Part shown: piece by piece, positions 1 through 5,839 of the stretch
Layout: the number at the start of each line of letters is the position of its first letter
Position numbering within the stretch: the stretch's first letter is position 1
Source of the DNA: Anaerobacillus sp.
Lineage (GTDB): Bacteria > Bacillota > Bacilli > Bacillales > Anaerobacillaceae
Assembly (NCBI GenBank): GCA_007118195.1
Contig: SKSA01000335.1
Location: 1 to 6,119 of the forward strand
Length of the DNA stretch: 6,119 bases
Direction of reading: 5' to 3'
Notes under the pieces: model-generated
What the model was told of the DNA's origin: nothing
The model's input: the letters and a program-made list of their open reading frames with translations, nothing else
The model's database searches: none
Translations under genes and position numbers: made by a program

Positions 1-87
1 CAACCGCGGGCAACAGATAAGAACAATGCGAAAAAAATGGGTACAAAAGGGAATGAAACTCCGGATTACGCCCCACCTAAAGGATAA
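1..87 (+). CDS. 3' end of a small spore-protein gene, SspN-like (partial)
   Basis: The first frame is open from the window edge to a TAA at 85-87 and encodes 28 residues beginning QPRATDKNNAKKMG and ending ETPDYAPPKG. The peptide is hydrophilic, rich in Lys, Asn, Gly and Pro, and has no hydrophobic stretch, as expected of minor small acid-soluble spore proteins. The QPRA start, the Lys/Asn/Gly-rich middle and the terminal KG resemble, from memory, the C-terminal half of SspN (family length about 45 residues), a forespore protein that stays in the spore core. The gene's start lies outside the window, so neither promoter nor length can be judged. A second forward frame is also open here but runs on into the repeat at 105-151 and has a less protein-like composition. 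The SspN assignment is a resemblance only; a different small hydrophilic protein is possible. Confidence 0.45.
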   Translation, partial: QPRATDKNNAKKMGTKGNETPDYAPPKG

Positions 88-104
88 TTTGTTTCTTCGT
101 GCGA

Positions 105-151
105 GCGAACTCGTTTCAGCAAGCTGAAACATCGAGAAATCAGATGGAGTC
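105..151 (-). repeat. 47-bp repeat, left copy (inverted relative to 5917-5963)
   Basis: All 47 bases match the reverse complement of 5917-5963. The unit contains the hairpin GTTTCAGCAAGCTGAAAC (113-130: 8-bp stem, AA loop), extended by CTC/GAG (110-112 with 134-136) across a 3-base bulge. Read on the minus strand, the unit lies downstream of the LigD polymerase gene, just as the other copy lies downstream of sleL. Identity ends sharply: the GGTGGAG hairpin arm that precedes the right copy is missing here. It behaves like a dispersed structured repeat. Confidence 0.9.
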
Positions 152-292
152 AATAAACAGAAGCTTACTCGAGCAACCTTTTTCAAGAGTTGGTGAGTAA
201 GCCTCTTTTCGATTCGTGCAGCAAACCGATGTATTGGCGCACAGAATATCCAATCCCTTCCGTTTTCGCGCCTCCCAAAGATGGATGATGAA
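152..292. other. Non-coding spacer downstream of the NHEJ operon, probably more of a dispersed repeat
   Basis: No gene with a start codon and ribosome site is visible here. The minus strand carries a stop-free frame from about 309 to the window edge, running through the 47-bp repeat, but it has no ATG and no ribosome site. It also overlaps the end of LigD-Pol and lies antisense to the small + gene at 1-87. Its conceptual peptide contains RLTHQLLKKVARVSF and FSMFQLAETSS. From memory, similar short hypothetical peptides are annotated in other Bacillaceae, which would suggest a recurrent DNA repeat rather than a protein family. The only other structure is the hairpin at 159-206. Confidence 0.45.
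159..209. terminator. Hairpin between converging genes, possible weak terminator
   Basis: AGAAGCTTACTC (159-170) pairs with GAGTAAGCCTCT (195-206), with one mismatch in 12 and a 24-base loop. On + it is followed by TTTT-like sequence (CTCTTTTC), so it may end the small gene finishing at 87. On - the stem is followed by TTCTGTTTATT, so it could also slow transcription leaving the LigD operon. The long loop and short U-tract make it a weak candidate. Confidence 0.35.
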
Positions 293-1201
293 TCACTGTT
301 TAATGATTTCTAACACTTTTCGAAAGGGTTGCTTTTTCTTAACTTTGAAATAATCGTTAAATGGTAAAATACCTTTATTAATTCTTGCAATTCCTTCTTC
401 CATTGGGAACTGACTTGGATGCAAGCCTTCATTAACTTCTGACCAAAAAACGGGGGTAGCCATTAGTGCTTGTTCGTTCCCGCGTAAAGAAAAAGGAGCG
501 ATAATTGTTTTGCCTTCTGCATGTTGCAGGAAATCAACATAAAGACGCTTATTTCGATTTTTCTTTAGCCGTTCTATTGTGAATGATTTTGGATATTTCG
601 TTACTAAATAGTTGGCGATAAAACTTGTGAAAATTCGTGTTTCGCTATAGGAAAACTGCTCATTTAAAGGTATATAAATTTGCAGGCCTTTATTTCCAGA
701 AGTTTTTATAAAAGCATGTAGGTGTAACTTATCAAATATTTCTTTTAGTATTAACGAGGCTTCAACAGCTAAAGGAAATTCAGTTTGCGATGGTGGGTCT
801 AAATCGAGAACAATTTCACTCGGGTTTTTATTATTAATGGTTTGAAATGGAATGTGAAATTCAACTGCTGATTGGTTTCCTAACCATATTAATGATGCGA
901 GCCTCGAACAGACGATATATTTAATTCCGTCTACTAATTTTGTTTCGATGTAGGATGGAGCATAATCAGGACAATTTTTTTGGTAAAAAGATTCTTGTTC
1001 GATCCCATTTGGAAAGCGAATGACGGTTAATAAACGGTCTTTTAAAAAAGGGAGCATATAAGGGGCGATGACTGTTAAAAATTTTAAGTAATCGTATTTT
1101 TTAATTGTTTTTTGTGACCAAAGTAGTTTCTCTATATTCGTGATGGCTACACGTTCACCGTCAATGTTTAATTCTGTTCTTGTTTTTGTACTTTTTCCCA
1201 C
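293..1201 (-). CDS. ligD: LigD polymerase/primase domain as a separate ORF (NHEJ)
   Basis: This is the C-terminal half of bacterial LigD, an archaeo-eukaryotic-primase-type polymerase that fills gaps and adds nucleotides at broken DNA ends during Ku-dependent joining. Numbering from the first possible GTG (1216), visible motifs are the metal-binding VLDLDP (Asp138 and Asp140), TSGNKGLQIYIP (residues 172-183, the nucleotide-binding SGxKGL motif), and YVDFLQ with Asp228 as the third carboxylate, followed by GKTIIAPFSLRG. The frame overlaps the end of the ligase ORF in a -1 register. I prefer the GTG at 1201 (302 residues) because GGGAGG lies 7 bases upstream; the GTG at 1216 has no ribosome site. 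In B. subtilis the same sequence is the second domain of one LigD chain of about 611 residues, so this ORF is either a genuinely split gene, translated by coupling, or the far side of a frameshift. The fold assignment is firm; the gene boundary is not. Confidence 0.9.
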   Translation of the reverse strand: MGKSTKTRTELNIDGERVAITNIEKLLWSQKTIKKYDYLKFLTVIAPYMLPFLKDRLLTVIRFPNGIEQESFYQKNCPDYAPSYIETKLVDGIKYIVCSRLASLIWLGNQSAVEFHIPFQTINNKNPSEIVLDLDPPSQTEFPLAVEASLILKEIFDKLHLHAFIKTSGNKGLQIYIPLNEQFSYSETRIFTSFIANYLVTKYPKSFTIERLKKNRNKRLYVDFLQHAEGKTIIAPFSLRGNEQALMATPVFWSEVNEGLHPSQFPMEEGIARINKGILPFNDYFKVKKKQPFRKVLEIIKQ

Positions 1202-2109
1202 GTACAATCCTCCCACTGCTTATCAAAGCGAAAGCGTCGAAATTTTGGGTGTCTCAACTCATTTTTGCTTACTTCTAAAAATTCTACTTCAATACAAATA
1301 CTCGGTTTTACATAAAGGATACTTTGTTCTCTTTTAGTACAATTTTTCTTAATAATTGTAATAAGCGCTTCTTTTTCCTCTTTTGAAAAACCTTGACCAA
1401 CTTTGCCGATCATTTTAAACTCATCATTGTGCACACAACCTATATGAAAGAAAGCATTCTTTTCGTCATAAGCTAACACAACAAAGGAGGCGATCAACAG
1501 ATTTTTAATTTTTAACCAATGCTTAGAGCGTTTTCCAGGTTCCCAAAAGCTTTTTGTCTGTTTAGCGACAATCCCTTCGCCGCCTTCTTTTTTTACTAAA
1601 TTCCAAATAAATGAAGCATCATCATACGTTTTTACTTCTCTAAAATTAGTAATGTCGCTATTTAACGATGAAAAAAATAGATTTAATTGTCTTTGCCGTT
1701 CATGCAATGGTTGATTTGTAAGTGGTTTTCCTTTGAACATGAGAAGATCAAAAGCTAAAAACGTCACAGGTAGTGTATTTTTAGCGTGATTAATTTTCTC
1801 TTTATCTTTTAAGCGTCCACGTTTTTGAATTTTATCAAAAGCTGCTTTGTTTTCAGTTTCTAAAACACATAATTCACCGTCGAATATGATAGGACTTACA
1901 TCTTGATTTTCCGTAAGTCGTTGAAAGCATTGGACGATTTCCGGGAACTGGTCATCTAGCTCGTTTAGATTTCGGCTAATTATTTTTGTTTCTTTATCGT
2001 CAATATAAATCATTGCCCTAAACCCATCGTATTTAACTTGATAGCACCACTCGTTTCCGATAGGTATCTCTGTCACTAATGTTGGTAGCATCGGTTTTAA
2101 CCATTTCAC
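1168..2109 (-). CDS. ligD: ATP-dependent DNA ligase domain of LigD (NHEJ)
   Basis: This 313-residue protein seals double-strand breaks using ATP, through a lysine-AMP intermediate, after recruitment by Ku. Motifs appear in family order: motif I KYDG with nucleophile Lys26; SRNLNELDDQFPEI (residues 45-58); motif III FDGEL with Glu79; motif IIIa FLAFDLLMFKG (117-127); motif IV EGIVAK (178-183); motif V HWLKIK (197-202). An OB-fold domain follows, ending in the HPKFRRFRFDK signature (287-297). Translation starts at GTG 2109, two bases after the ku stop codon, in TAATAGTG. There is no strong ribosome site, so coupling to ku translation is likely. In B. subtilis, ligase and polymerase form one protein with no phosphoesterase domain. 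Here the frame stops at 1168 just after the ligase domain, while the polymerase continues in another register. The ligase itself looks complete and functional. Confidence 0.93.
   Translation of the reverse strand: MKWLKPMLPTLVTEIPIGNEWCYQVKYDGFRAMIYIDDKETKIISRNLNELDDQFPEIVQCFQRLTENQDVSPIIFDGELCVLETENKAAFDKIQKRGRLKDKEKINHAKNTLPVTFLAFDLLMFKGKPLTNQPLHERQRQLNLFFSSLNSDITNFREVKTYDDASFIWNLVKKEGGEGIVAKQTKSFWEPGKRSKHWLKIKNLLIASFVVLAYDEKNAFFHIGCVHNDEFKMIGKVGQGFSKEEKEALITIIKKNCTKREQSILYVKPSICIEVEFLEVSKNELRHPKFRRFRFDKQWEDCTWEKVQKQEQN
1209..1214 (-). promoter_or_regulatory. Internal ribosome binding site for the LigD polymerase ORF
   Basis: GGGAGG lies inside the ligase frame, 7 bases before the GTG at 1201. 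The same bases also encode the Trp-Glu-Asp of the ligase tail, so the match could be a by-product of a conserved peptide. A Shine-Dalgarno-like element 12 bases before an A5 run is also the type of arrangement that stimulates -1 frameshifting in bacterial dnaX. Either use would give expression of the polymerase domain. Confidence 0.5.
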
Positions 2110-2111
2110 TA

Positions 2112-2921
2112 TTAACCAGTCGCTTTCTTTTTCCTAGTGGTTTTACGCTTTTTCGGTTTCGTTTGATCAATACTTGCTTGTAACGCGTCCATTAAGTCAA
2201 CAACATTCGCTTGAGGTGCTTCTTTCGCTGTTTTTACTTCATTGCCAGTAATTTTACCTTGGATTAAATCCATAAGTGCAGTTCGATAGTCGTCGGTATA
2301 TTTTTCTGGTTCAAAAGTTGTGGTTAGCTGCTCAATGAGCTGAATAGCAGTATCCATTTCTTTTTTATTTAATTCCACATTTTCTGGGACGCCGGGAACT
2401 TGGTCAACGTTTCTTACCTCATCCGGAAAATAAATCGTTTCTAATACTAATGCGTTTTTATAGACTCTAACAACCGCTAAATGTTGTTTTGAGCGAATTG
2501 TAATTTTGGCAACACCAATTTTACCGGATTGTTCCATGGCTTGTTTAAGTAATGTATACGCTTTTTGTCCATTATCATTTGGCCCGATAAAATAGGAACG
2601 GTTAAAGTATATAGGGTCAATTTCCTCTAATTTTACAAAGTCGATAATTTCGACACTTTTGTTTTGTTCGTGAGTAATCTCCTCTAATTCATCCTCTTCT
2701 AATAGAACGAATTTCCCTGGTTCGTATTCATAGCCTTTGACGATTTCGTTGTTTTCGACTTCTTTTTCACAAACCGGACAAGTTCGTTCATATTTAATGG
2801 GGCTATTGCATTCTTTATGGATCATTCTTAGTTTTACGTCCTTATTTTCAGTGGCTGAAAATAACTTTATCGGAATATGAACAAGTCCAAAACTAATAGA
2901 GCCTTTCCACATTGTATGCAT
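2112..2921 (-). CDS. ku: Ku, DNA end-binding protein of bacterial NHEJ
   Basis: Ku forms a homodimeric ring that threads onto broken DNA ends and recruits LigD. The N-terminus MHTMWKGSISFGLVHIPIK is the characteristic opening of bacterial Ku, followed by HKECNSPIKYERTCPVC with Cys38, Cys48 and Cys51, then the beta-barrel/bridge core including YFIGP and FPDEVR. The chain ends in a lysine/arginine-rich tail (about residues 254-269, TKPKKRKTTRKKKATG). Basic tails of this type aid DNA binding and sliding. At 269 residues it is shorter than B. subtilis YkoV (about 311), mostly in the tail. The start is secure: AAGGAG at 2931-2936 lies 9 bases before ATG 2921. It is the first gene of an operon with the ligase ORF 2 bases behind it. 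The CATACTA element upstream suggests forespore expression. Confidence 0.97.
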   Translation of the reverse strand: MHTMWKGSISFGLVHIPIKLFSATENKDVKLRMIHKECNSPIKYERTCPVCEKEVENNEIVKGYEYEPGKFVLLEEDELEEITHEQNKSVEIIDFVKLEEIDPIYFNRSYFIGPNDNGQKAYTLLKQAMEQSGKIGVAKITIRSKQHLAVVRVYKNALVLETIYFPDEVRNVDQVPGVPENVELNKKEMDTAIQLIEQLTTTFEPEKYTDDYRTALMDLIQGKITGNEVKTAKEAPQANVVDLMDALQASIDQTKPKKRKTTRKKKATG

Positions 2922-2960
2922 AATCTGTCACTCCTTTTTTATAGTGCTATGTTTATTTTT

Positions 2961-2989
2961 TAGTATGTGCGAATGATGGGGTAACAGTC
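2961..2989 (-). promoter_or_regulatory. Candidate sigma-G (forespore) promoter of the ku operon
   Basis: On the minus strand CATACTA (2967-2961) matches the sigma-G -10 consensus exactly. GACTG (2989-2985), 17 bases upstream, fits the -35 GHATR pattern at 4 of 5 positions. The predicted transcript would start about 33 bases before the ku ATG. In B. subtilis ku and ligD are known to be sigma-G dependent, which supports the reading. The -35 match is only moderate. Confidence 0.55.
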
Positions 2990-3041
2990 TGTAAGCTTTT
3001 ACCTATTGCGAAGTTTGTCTAAAGTTCCCATAAAAAAAATC

Positions 3042-3071
3042 TTGTCAAAGCTATTGTTTACGGTTAATAAT
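3042..3071 (+). promoter_or_regulatory. Candidate sigma-A promoter of the VanZ-family gene
   Basis: TTGTCA (3042-3047, 5 of 6 to TTGACA) is followed after 18 bases by AATAAT (3066-3071, 5 of 6 to TATAAT). A start near 3078 would leave a leader of about 25-35 bases before the gene. Confidence 0.45.
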
Positions 3072-3096
3072 GAAGAAGTAGTAGTTTGTCTTTTTA

Positions 3097-3106
3097 AAGG
3101 AAGTGA
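3097..3106 (+). promoter_or_regulatory. Ribosome binding site that makes the VanZ start codon ambiguous
   Basis: AAGGAAGTGA differs by one base from the full anti-Shine-Dalgarno complement AAGGAGGTGA. The GTG at 3103 lies inside it, too close to be served by it. The codon at the normal distance, 8 bases after the GGAAG core, is ATT at 3112, in the same frame. Confidence 0.6.
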
Positions 3107-3636
3107 ATCAAATTCAACCTCTATACGAAAATACACCCAATGATAAAAAACCTACCCTGTCAAGAAAGAGAAAATTAAAAACAATTCTATTCTTTCTTTT
3201 CTTCGTTTATTTAGTAGGTTTAATATATGTAACCTTATTTGCTTGGAATTACGGGGCATCCCTTGGTCCGGTTGGTCCAGGAGGAAGAAATTATAATTTA
3301 ATTCCGTTTCGAAGTATTTATCGTATCGCCGTTTATAGTCCGACGATTGTTGATCCCATAAAAATTTTGATTGGTAATATTATTTTGTTTATTCCCTTTG
3401 GTTTTCTTGCACCAATTGCTGTAAAAGTATTAAGAAAATCAATGATTGTGACAACCCTACTAGGAATGCTGTTATCGCTTGCCATTGAGACTAGTCAATT
3501 TTTATTTACGTACCGTGTGGCAAATGTTGATGATGTCATTTTAAATACGTTAGGAACATTAATTGGTGTCTTATTGGTTAAAATTTGTTTTTTTATAAAT
3601 TCCAAAATATATTTTTTTCCAATAGAAAAAAGGTGA
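3103..3636 (+). CDS. VanZ-family integral membrane protein
   Basis: The 177-residue protein has a short charged N-terminus (ending SRKRKLK) and about four membrane helices: residues 26-48, 87-108, 113-134 and 143-165. VanZ-like hallmarks are NLIPFRSI (65-72) after the first helix, GNIILFIPFGFLAP (91-104), and AIETSQFLF...RVANVDDVILNTLGTLIG (128-155), with the conserved Glu-x-x-Gln and Asp-Asp-x-x-x-Asn-x-x-Gly. VanZ itself raises teicoplanin resistance by an unknown mechanism; most chromosomal relatives in Bacillaceae have no known role, so drug resistance should not be inferred. The conventional start is GTG 3103, but the ribosome site points to ATT 3112 (174 residues). It appears to be transcribed alone from its own promoter, divergent from ku, and its stop codon sits inside the downstream terminator stem. 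Confidence 0.88.
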   Translation: MNQIQPLYENTPNDKKPTLSRKRKLKTILFFLFFVYLVGLIYVTLFAWNYGASLGPVGPGGRNYNLIPFRSIYRIAVYSPTIVDPIKILIGNIILFIPFGFLAPIAVKVLRKSMIVTTLLGMLLSLAIETSQFLFTYRVANVDDVILNTLGTLIGVLLVKICFFINSKIYFFPIEKR

Positions 3637-3675
3637 ATCAAGTTTTGTTGCAAGCAAAAACTTGATTCACCTTTT
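3628..3675. terminator. Bidirectional intrinsic terminator between convergent genes
   Basis: Positions 3628-3646 pair perfectly with 3657-3675 (19 bp) around a 10-base loop. The stem ends in A-rich sequence on the left and CCTTTT on the right, so both strands give a GC-containing stem followed by U residues. It serves the VanZ-family gene on + and the VTT-family gene on -. The VanZ stop codon TGA (3634-3636) is within the left arm. Confidence 0.9.
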
Positions 3676-3706
3676 CGTGTAAATAAACTCTTTTAAATTA
3701 TAATTT

Positions 3707-4378
3707 TTATTTAGCCTTCTGGTAATTAGGCAAAGACCTACTTTGCTGTTTACTGTTCTTTAATTCAATTGATTTTTTCCAACGACTATAAAAATAAATC
3801 GTCATTAAAATGATGATGGCGTAAATCGCAACAACAAAGAAAACTTCTTGGTTGGTAGATACGAGTGAATGACCTAATACGGCAAAGAGGAGCATTGCCG
3901 GTATTTTTCCTAAACTTGAAGCGACCGCGTAACTCAAAAATGATACTCGACTTACCGCACTATAGGCATTAACGATAATGGACGGAATGAACGGAATTAA
4001 TCGAGAGACTAAGATCGTTATAAAAGCATTGCGCTCAAACATTGCCGTGACCATTTCTAGCCGCTTGTAGCGGTGAATGACTTTTAAACCCCAGCTTTGA
4101 AACACAAAGCGTATAAATAAAAACATAATAAGAGATGCAGCAGTAGAAGCGACCCATGTAACAAAGCCGCCTAAAAAAGTTCCATACATCGCACCGATAA
4201 TACCACCAATAATCGGAAACGGAATGATTGGAAACAATGCGAAAAGTGTTCCGATAAACATGGTTAAATAAATGGAACTGTCTTGTGTTTGCTGAAACCA
4301 AGTAAGAAGTTGGTCTTGATAAATATATATAGCAATCGCAATGAATAAGTAAAAAACAAACAATAATCGTTTATTCAT
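3707..4378 (-). CDS. TVP38/TMEM64 (VTT/SNARE-associated domain) family membrane protein
   Basis: A 223-residue, very hydrophobic protein with about six membrane segments (roughly residues 4-21, 37-53, 56-92 as a re-entrant region plus helix, 117-140, 146-168 and 179-197) and a basic C-terminal tail (KNSKQQSRSLPNYQKAK). VTT-domain signatures are IPFPIIGGIIGAMYGTFLGG (52-71), a glycine-rich re-entrant loop, and SRLIPFIPSIIVNAYSAVS (125-143), which corresponds to the conserved R-x-x-P-x-x-P block. DedA-superfamily relatives act in lipid transport or scrambling and membrane homeostasis; no specific substrate can be read here. B. subtilis has several paralogues and I cannot say which is the orthologue. 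AGGAG (4386-4390) lies 7 bases before ATG 4378. It is monocistronic, converges on the VanZ-family gene and diverges from sleL. No convincing promoter was seen; an ATATAG-agc-CTATAT palindrome (4405-4419) lies upstream. Confidence 0.9.
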   Translation of the reverse strand: MNKRLLFVFYLFIAIAIYIYQDQLLTWFQQTQDSSIYLTMFIGTLFALFPIIPFPIIGGIIGAMYGTFLGGFVTWVASTAASLIMFLFIRFVFQSWGLKVIHRYKRLEMVTAMFERNAFITILVSRLIPFIPSIIVNAYSAVSRVSFLSYAVASSLGKIPAMLLFAVLGHSLVSTNQEVFFVVAIYAIIILMTIYFYSRWKKSIELKNSKQQSRSLPNYQKAK

Positions 4379-4466
4379 AGTGCCACTCCTGAAGTTTTTA
4401 TTTAATATAGAGCCTATATGATTTTACCATAAAGTGATGAAAAAGCGGTGAAGATTGCCTAAAAAG

Positions 4467-4495
4467 ACATAACTAAAACTTTCCTTTCATAAATA
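4467..4495 (+). promoter_or_regulatory. Weak candidate sigma-E promoter of sleL
   Basis: CATAAATA (4488-4495) agrees with the sigma-E -10 CATACAnT at 6 of 8 positions, and ACATAAC (4467-4473) partly fits the -35, with a 14-base spacer. B. subtilis yaaH is known to be sigma-E dependent (mother cell), which is the main reason for proposing it. Confidence 0.3.
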
Positions 4496-4538
4496 TGTTA
4501 AGTGAGGGCTTTGTATTTAGATGTGTAATAAATTTTAT

Positions 4539-4546
4539 AGGGGGGT
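4539..4546 (+). promoter_or_regulatory. Ribosome binding site of sleL, supports a TTG start
   Basis: AGGGGGGT lies 7 bases before TTG 4553. It resembles AGGAGGT with one substitution. No ATG at an appropriate distance exists, and the LysM domain starts three codons after this TTG, so the TTG start is well supported. Confidence 0.75.
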
Positions 4547-4552
4547 CTTTAG

Positions 4553-5839
4553 TTGCAAATTCATACGATTCAACCGGGAGAAACTCTTTTTGGAATTGCC
4601 CAAGCTTATGGGACAACAGTAGATAATATTGTTGATGCGAATGAAATTCCAGAACCTACTCGCCTCGTCATTGGCCAAACCATCGTTATTCCAATTGTCG
4701 GACGGTTTTATTGGGTGCAGCCAGGTGATAGCCTTTGGTCGATTGCTCAAAAATTCGGAGTTAACTATATGATGTTAGCACAAATAAATCAAATTCGACC
4801 GGACGCTAGCTTACCAGTGGGATTAAGATTGTATATCCCACCATTACCAAAACCAGAAAAGGAAGTTAATGCCTACGTTGAGCCGATTGGTGATGAGGTA
4901 GGTGAAGCTTTACTTGCATCAGCCAGACGAGCCGTTCCATATTTAACGTACTTAGCACCGTTTAGTTATGAAATTGCGAGAGATGGAACACTGCGAAATC
5001 CACCTTTAGATCAGCTACCTCAAATAGCAAGAGAAGGTCAAGCAGCATTAATGATGACTATCACCAATTTAGAAGAAGGAGCATTTAGTGACGAAGTCGG
5101 TGCTATTATATTAAATGATGAAGTGCTTCAAGATGTTTTGTTAACCGCTGTTATTGAAGAAGCTCGCCGAGTTGGCTATAGCGATATTCACTTTGACTTG
5201 GAATTTTTACGACCAGAAGATCGTGAAGCGTATAATCAATTTTTACGGAAGGCTGCTGAGCGAATTCGTGCTGAAGGTTTGTTAATATCGACCGCATTAG
5301 CCCCGAAAACAAGAGCAGATCAACCTGGACCTTGGTATGAAGCGCACGATTACCAAGCGCATGGTGAGATCGTTGATTTTGTTGTTATTATGACATATGA
5401 GTGGGGTTATAGTGCAGGTCCTCCGATGCCAGTATCACCAATTGGACCTGTAAGAGAAGTGCTTGAGTATGCATTAACAGAAATGCCAAGTGAAAAAATT
5501 ATGATGGGTCAAAACTTATACGGCTATGACTGGACATTGCCATTCGTTCCAGGTGGTGAATATGCAAGAGCGCTTAGTCCACAAGCTGCGATTGAATTAG
5601 CGAAAGAAAGAAATGTCGTAATAGAGTATGATTACGAAGATCAAGCACCTCATTTTAATTATTTTGATGATGAGGGAAATGAGCATAAAGTATGGTTTGA
5701 AGATGCAAGAAGTATTCAAGCAAAGTTTGATTTGTTAAAAGAGCTGAATTTGCGAGGAATTAGTTATTGGAAACTTGGTCTTCCTTTCCCGCAAAACTGG
5801 TTGTTAATTGAAGGTAATTTTGAAGTTCGGAAAATTTAA
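4553..5839 (+). CDS. sleL: SleL/YaaH spore-cortex-lytic N-acetylglucosaminidase (LysM-LysM-GH18)
   Basis: The 428-residue protein matches B. subtilis YaaH and B. cereus SleL in length (about 427-430) and layout. SleL is a spore-associated N-acetylglucosaminidase that cuts cortex peptidoglycan fragments during germination. Two LysM repeats (about residues 3-47, HTIQPGETLFGIAQAYG..., and 52-96, FYWVQPGDSLWSIAQKFG...) anchor it to glycan. A GH18 barrel follows from about 105. Its catalytic strand is DIHFDLE (211-217), with Asp215 and proton donor Glu217; the position four before Glu, Asp in classical GH18 chitinases, is His213. Other conserved blocks are STALAPKT (246-253), VVIMTYEWGYSAGPP (277-291), MMGQNLYGYDWTLP (317-330) and GISYWKLGLPFPQNW (402-416). 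There is no signal peptide, as usual for spore enzymes made in the mother cell and assembled onto the spore. TTG start with AGGGGGGT 7 bases upstream. It is transcribed alone and followed by a hairpin series. Confidence 0.95.
   Translation: MQIHTIQPGETLFGIAQAYGTTVDNIVDANEIPEPTRLVIGQTIVIPIVGRFYWVQPGDSLWSIAQKFGVNYMMLAQINQIRPDASLPVGLRLYIPPLPKPEKEVNAYVEPIGDEVGEALLASARRAVPYLTYLAPFSYEIARDGTLRNPPLDQLPQIAREGQAALMMTITNLEEGAFSDEVGAIILNDEVLQDVLLTAVIEEARRVGYSDIHFDLEFLRPEDREAYNQFLRKAAERIRAEGLLISTALAPKTRADQPGPWYEAHDYQAHGEIVDFVVIMTYEWGYSAGPPMPVSPIGPVREVLEYALTEMPSEKIMMGQNLYGYDWTLPFVPGGEYARALSPQAAIELAKERNVVIEYDYEDQAPHFNYFDDEGNEHKVWFEDARSIQAKFDLLKELNLRGISYWKLGLPFPQNWLLIEGNFEVRKI

Noticed and set aside
1140..1337. 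65-codon + strand ORF across the LigD junction
   Set aside because: It is antisense to both LigD frames, has no ribosome site and its peptide has no recognisable features; it is a shadow.
3103..3636. VanZ-family gene as a glycopeptide resistance determinant
   Set aside because: No vanHAX, vanY or vanRS genes are nearby, and VanZ-like proteins are common in susceptible Bacillaceae.
4035..4301. 88-codon minus-strand ORF inside the VTT-family gene
   Set aside because: Same strand, different frame of a clear membrane-protein gene, with a Cys/Tyr/Arg-rich composition typical of a shadow frame.
4405..4419. ATATAG-agc-CTATAT palindrome as an operator
   Set aside because: A 6-bp AT-rich inverted repeat is expected by chance in such DNA, and no known regulator motif is matched.
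4393..4440. Promoter for the VTT-family gene
   Set aside because: TATATT and TGGTAAAAT-like -10 elements exist on the minus strand, but neither has a credible -35 at 16-18 bases, so no promoter is called.
4511..4539. Sigma-A promoter TTGTAT / TTTATA for sleL
   Set aside because: The -10 matches poorly and transcription would begin within the ribosome site, leaving no leader.
4535..4750. 71-codon minus-strand ORF antisense to the sleL start
   Set aside because: It overlaps the sleL ribosome site and LysM domain on the opposite strand, and shows no plausible protein features.
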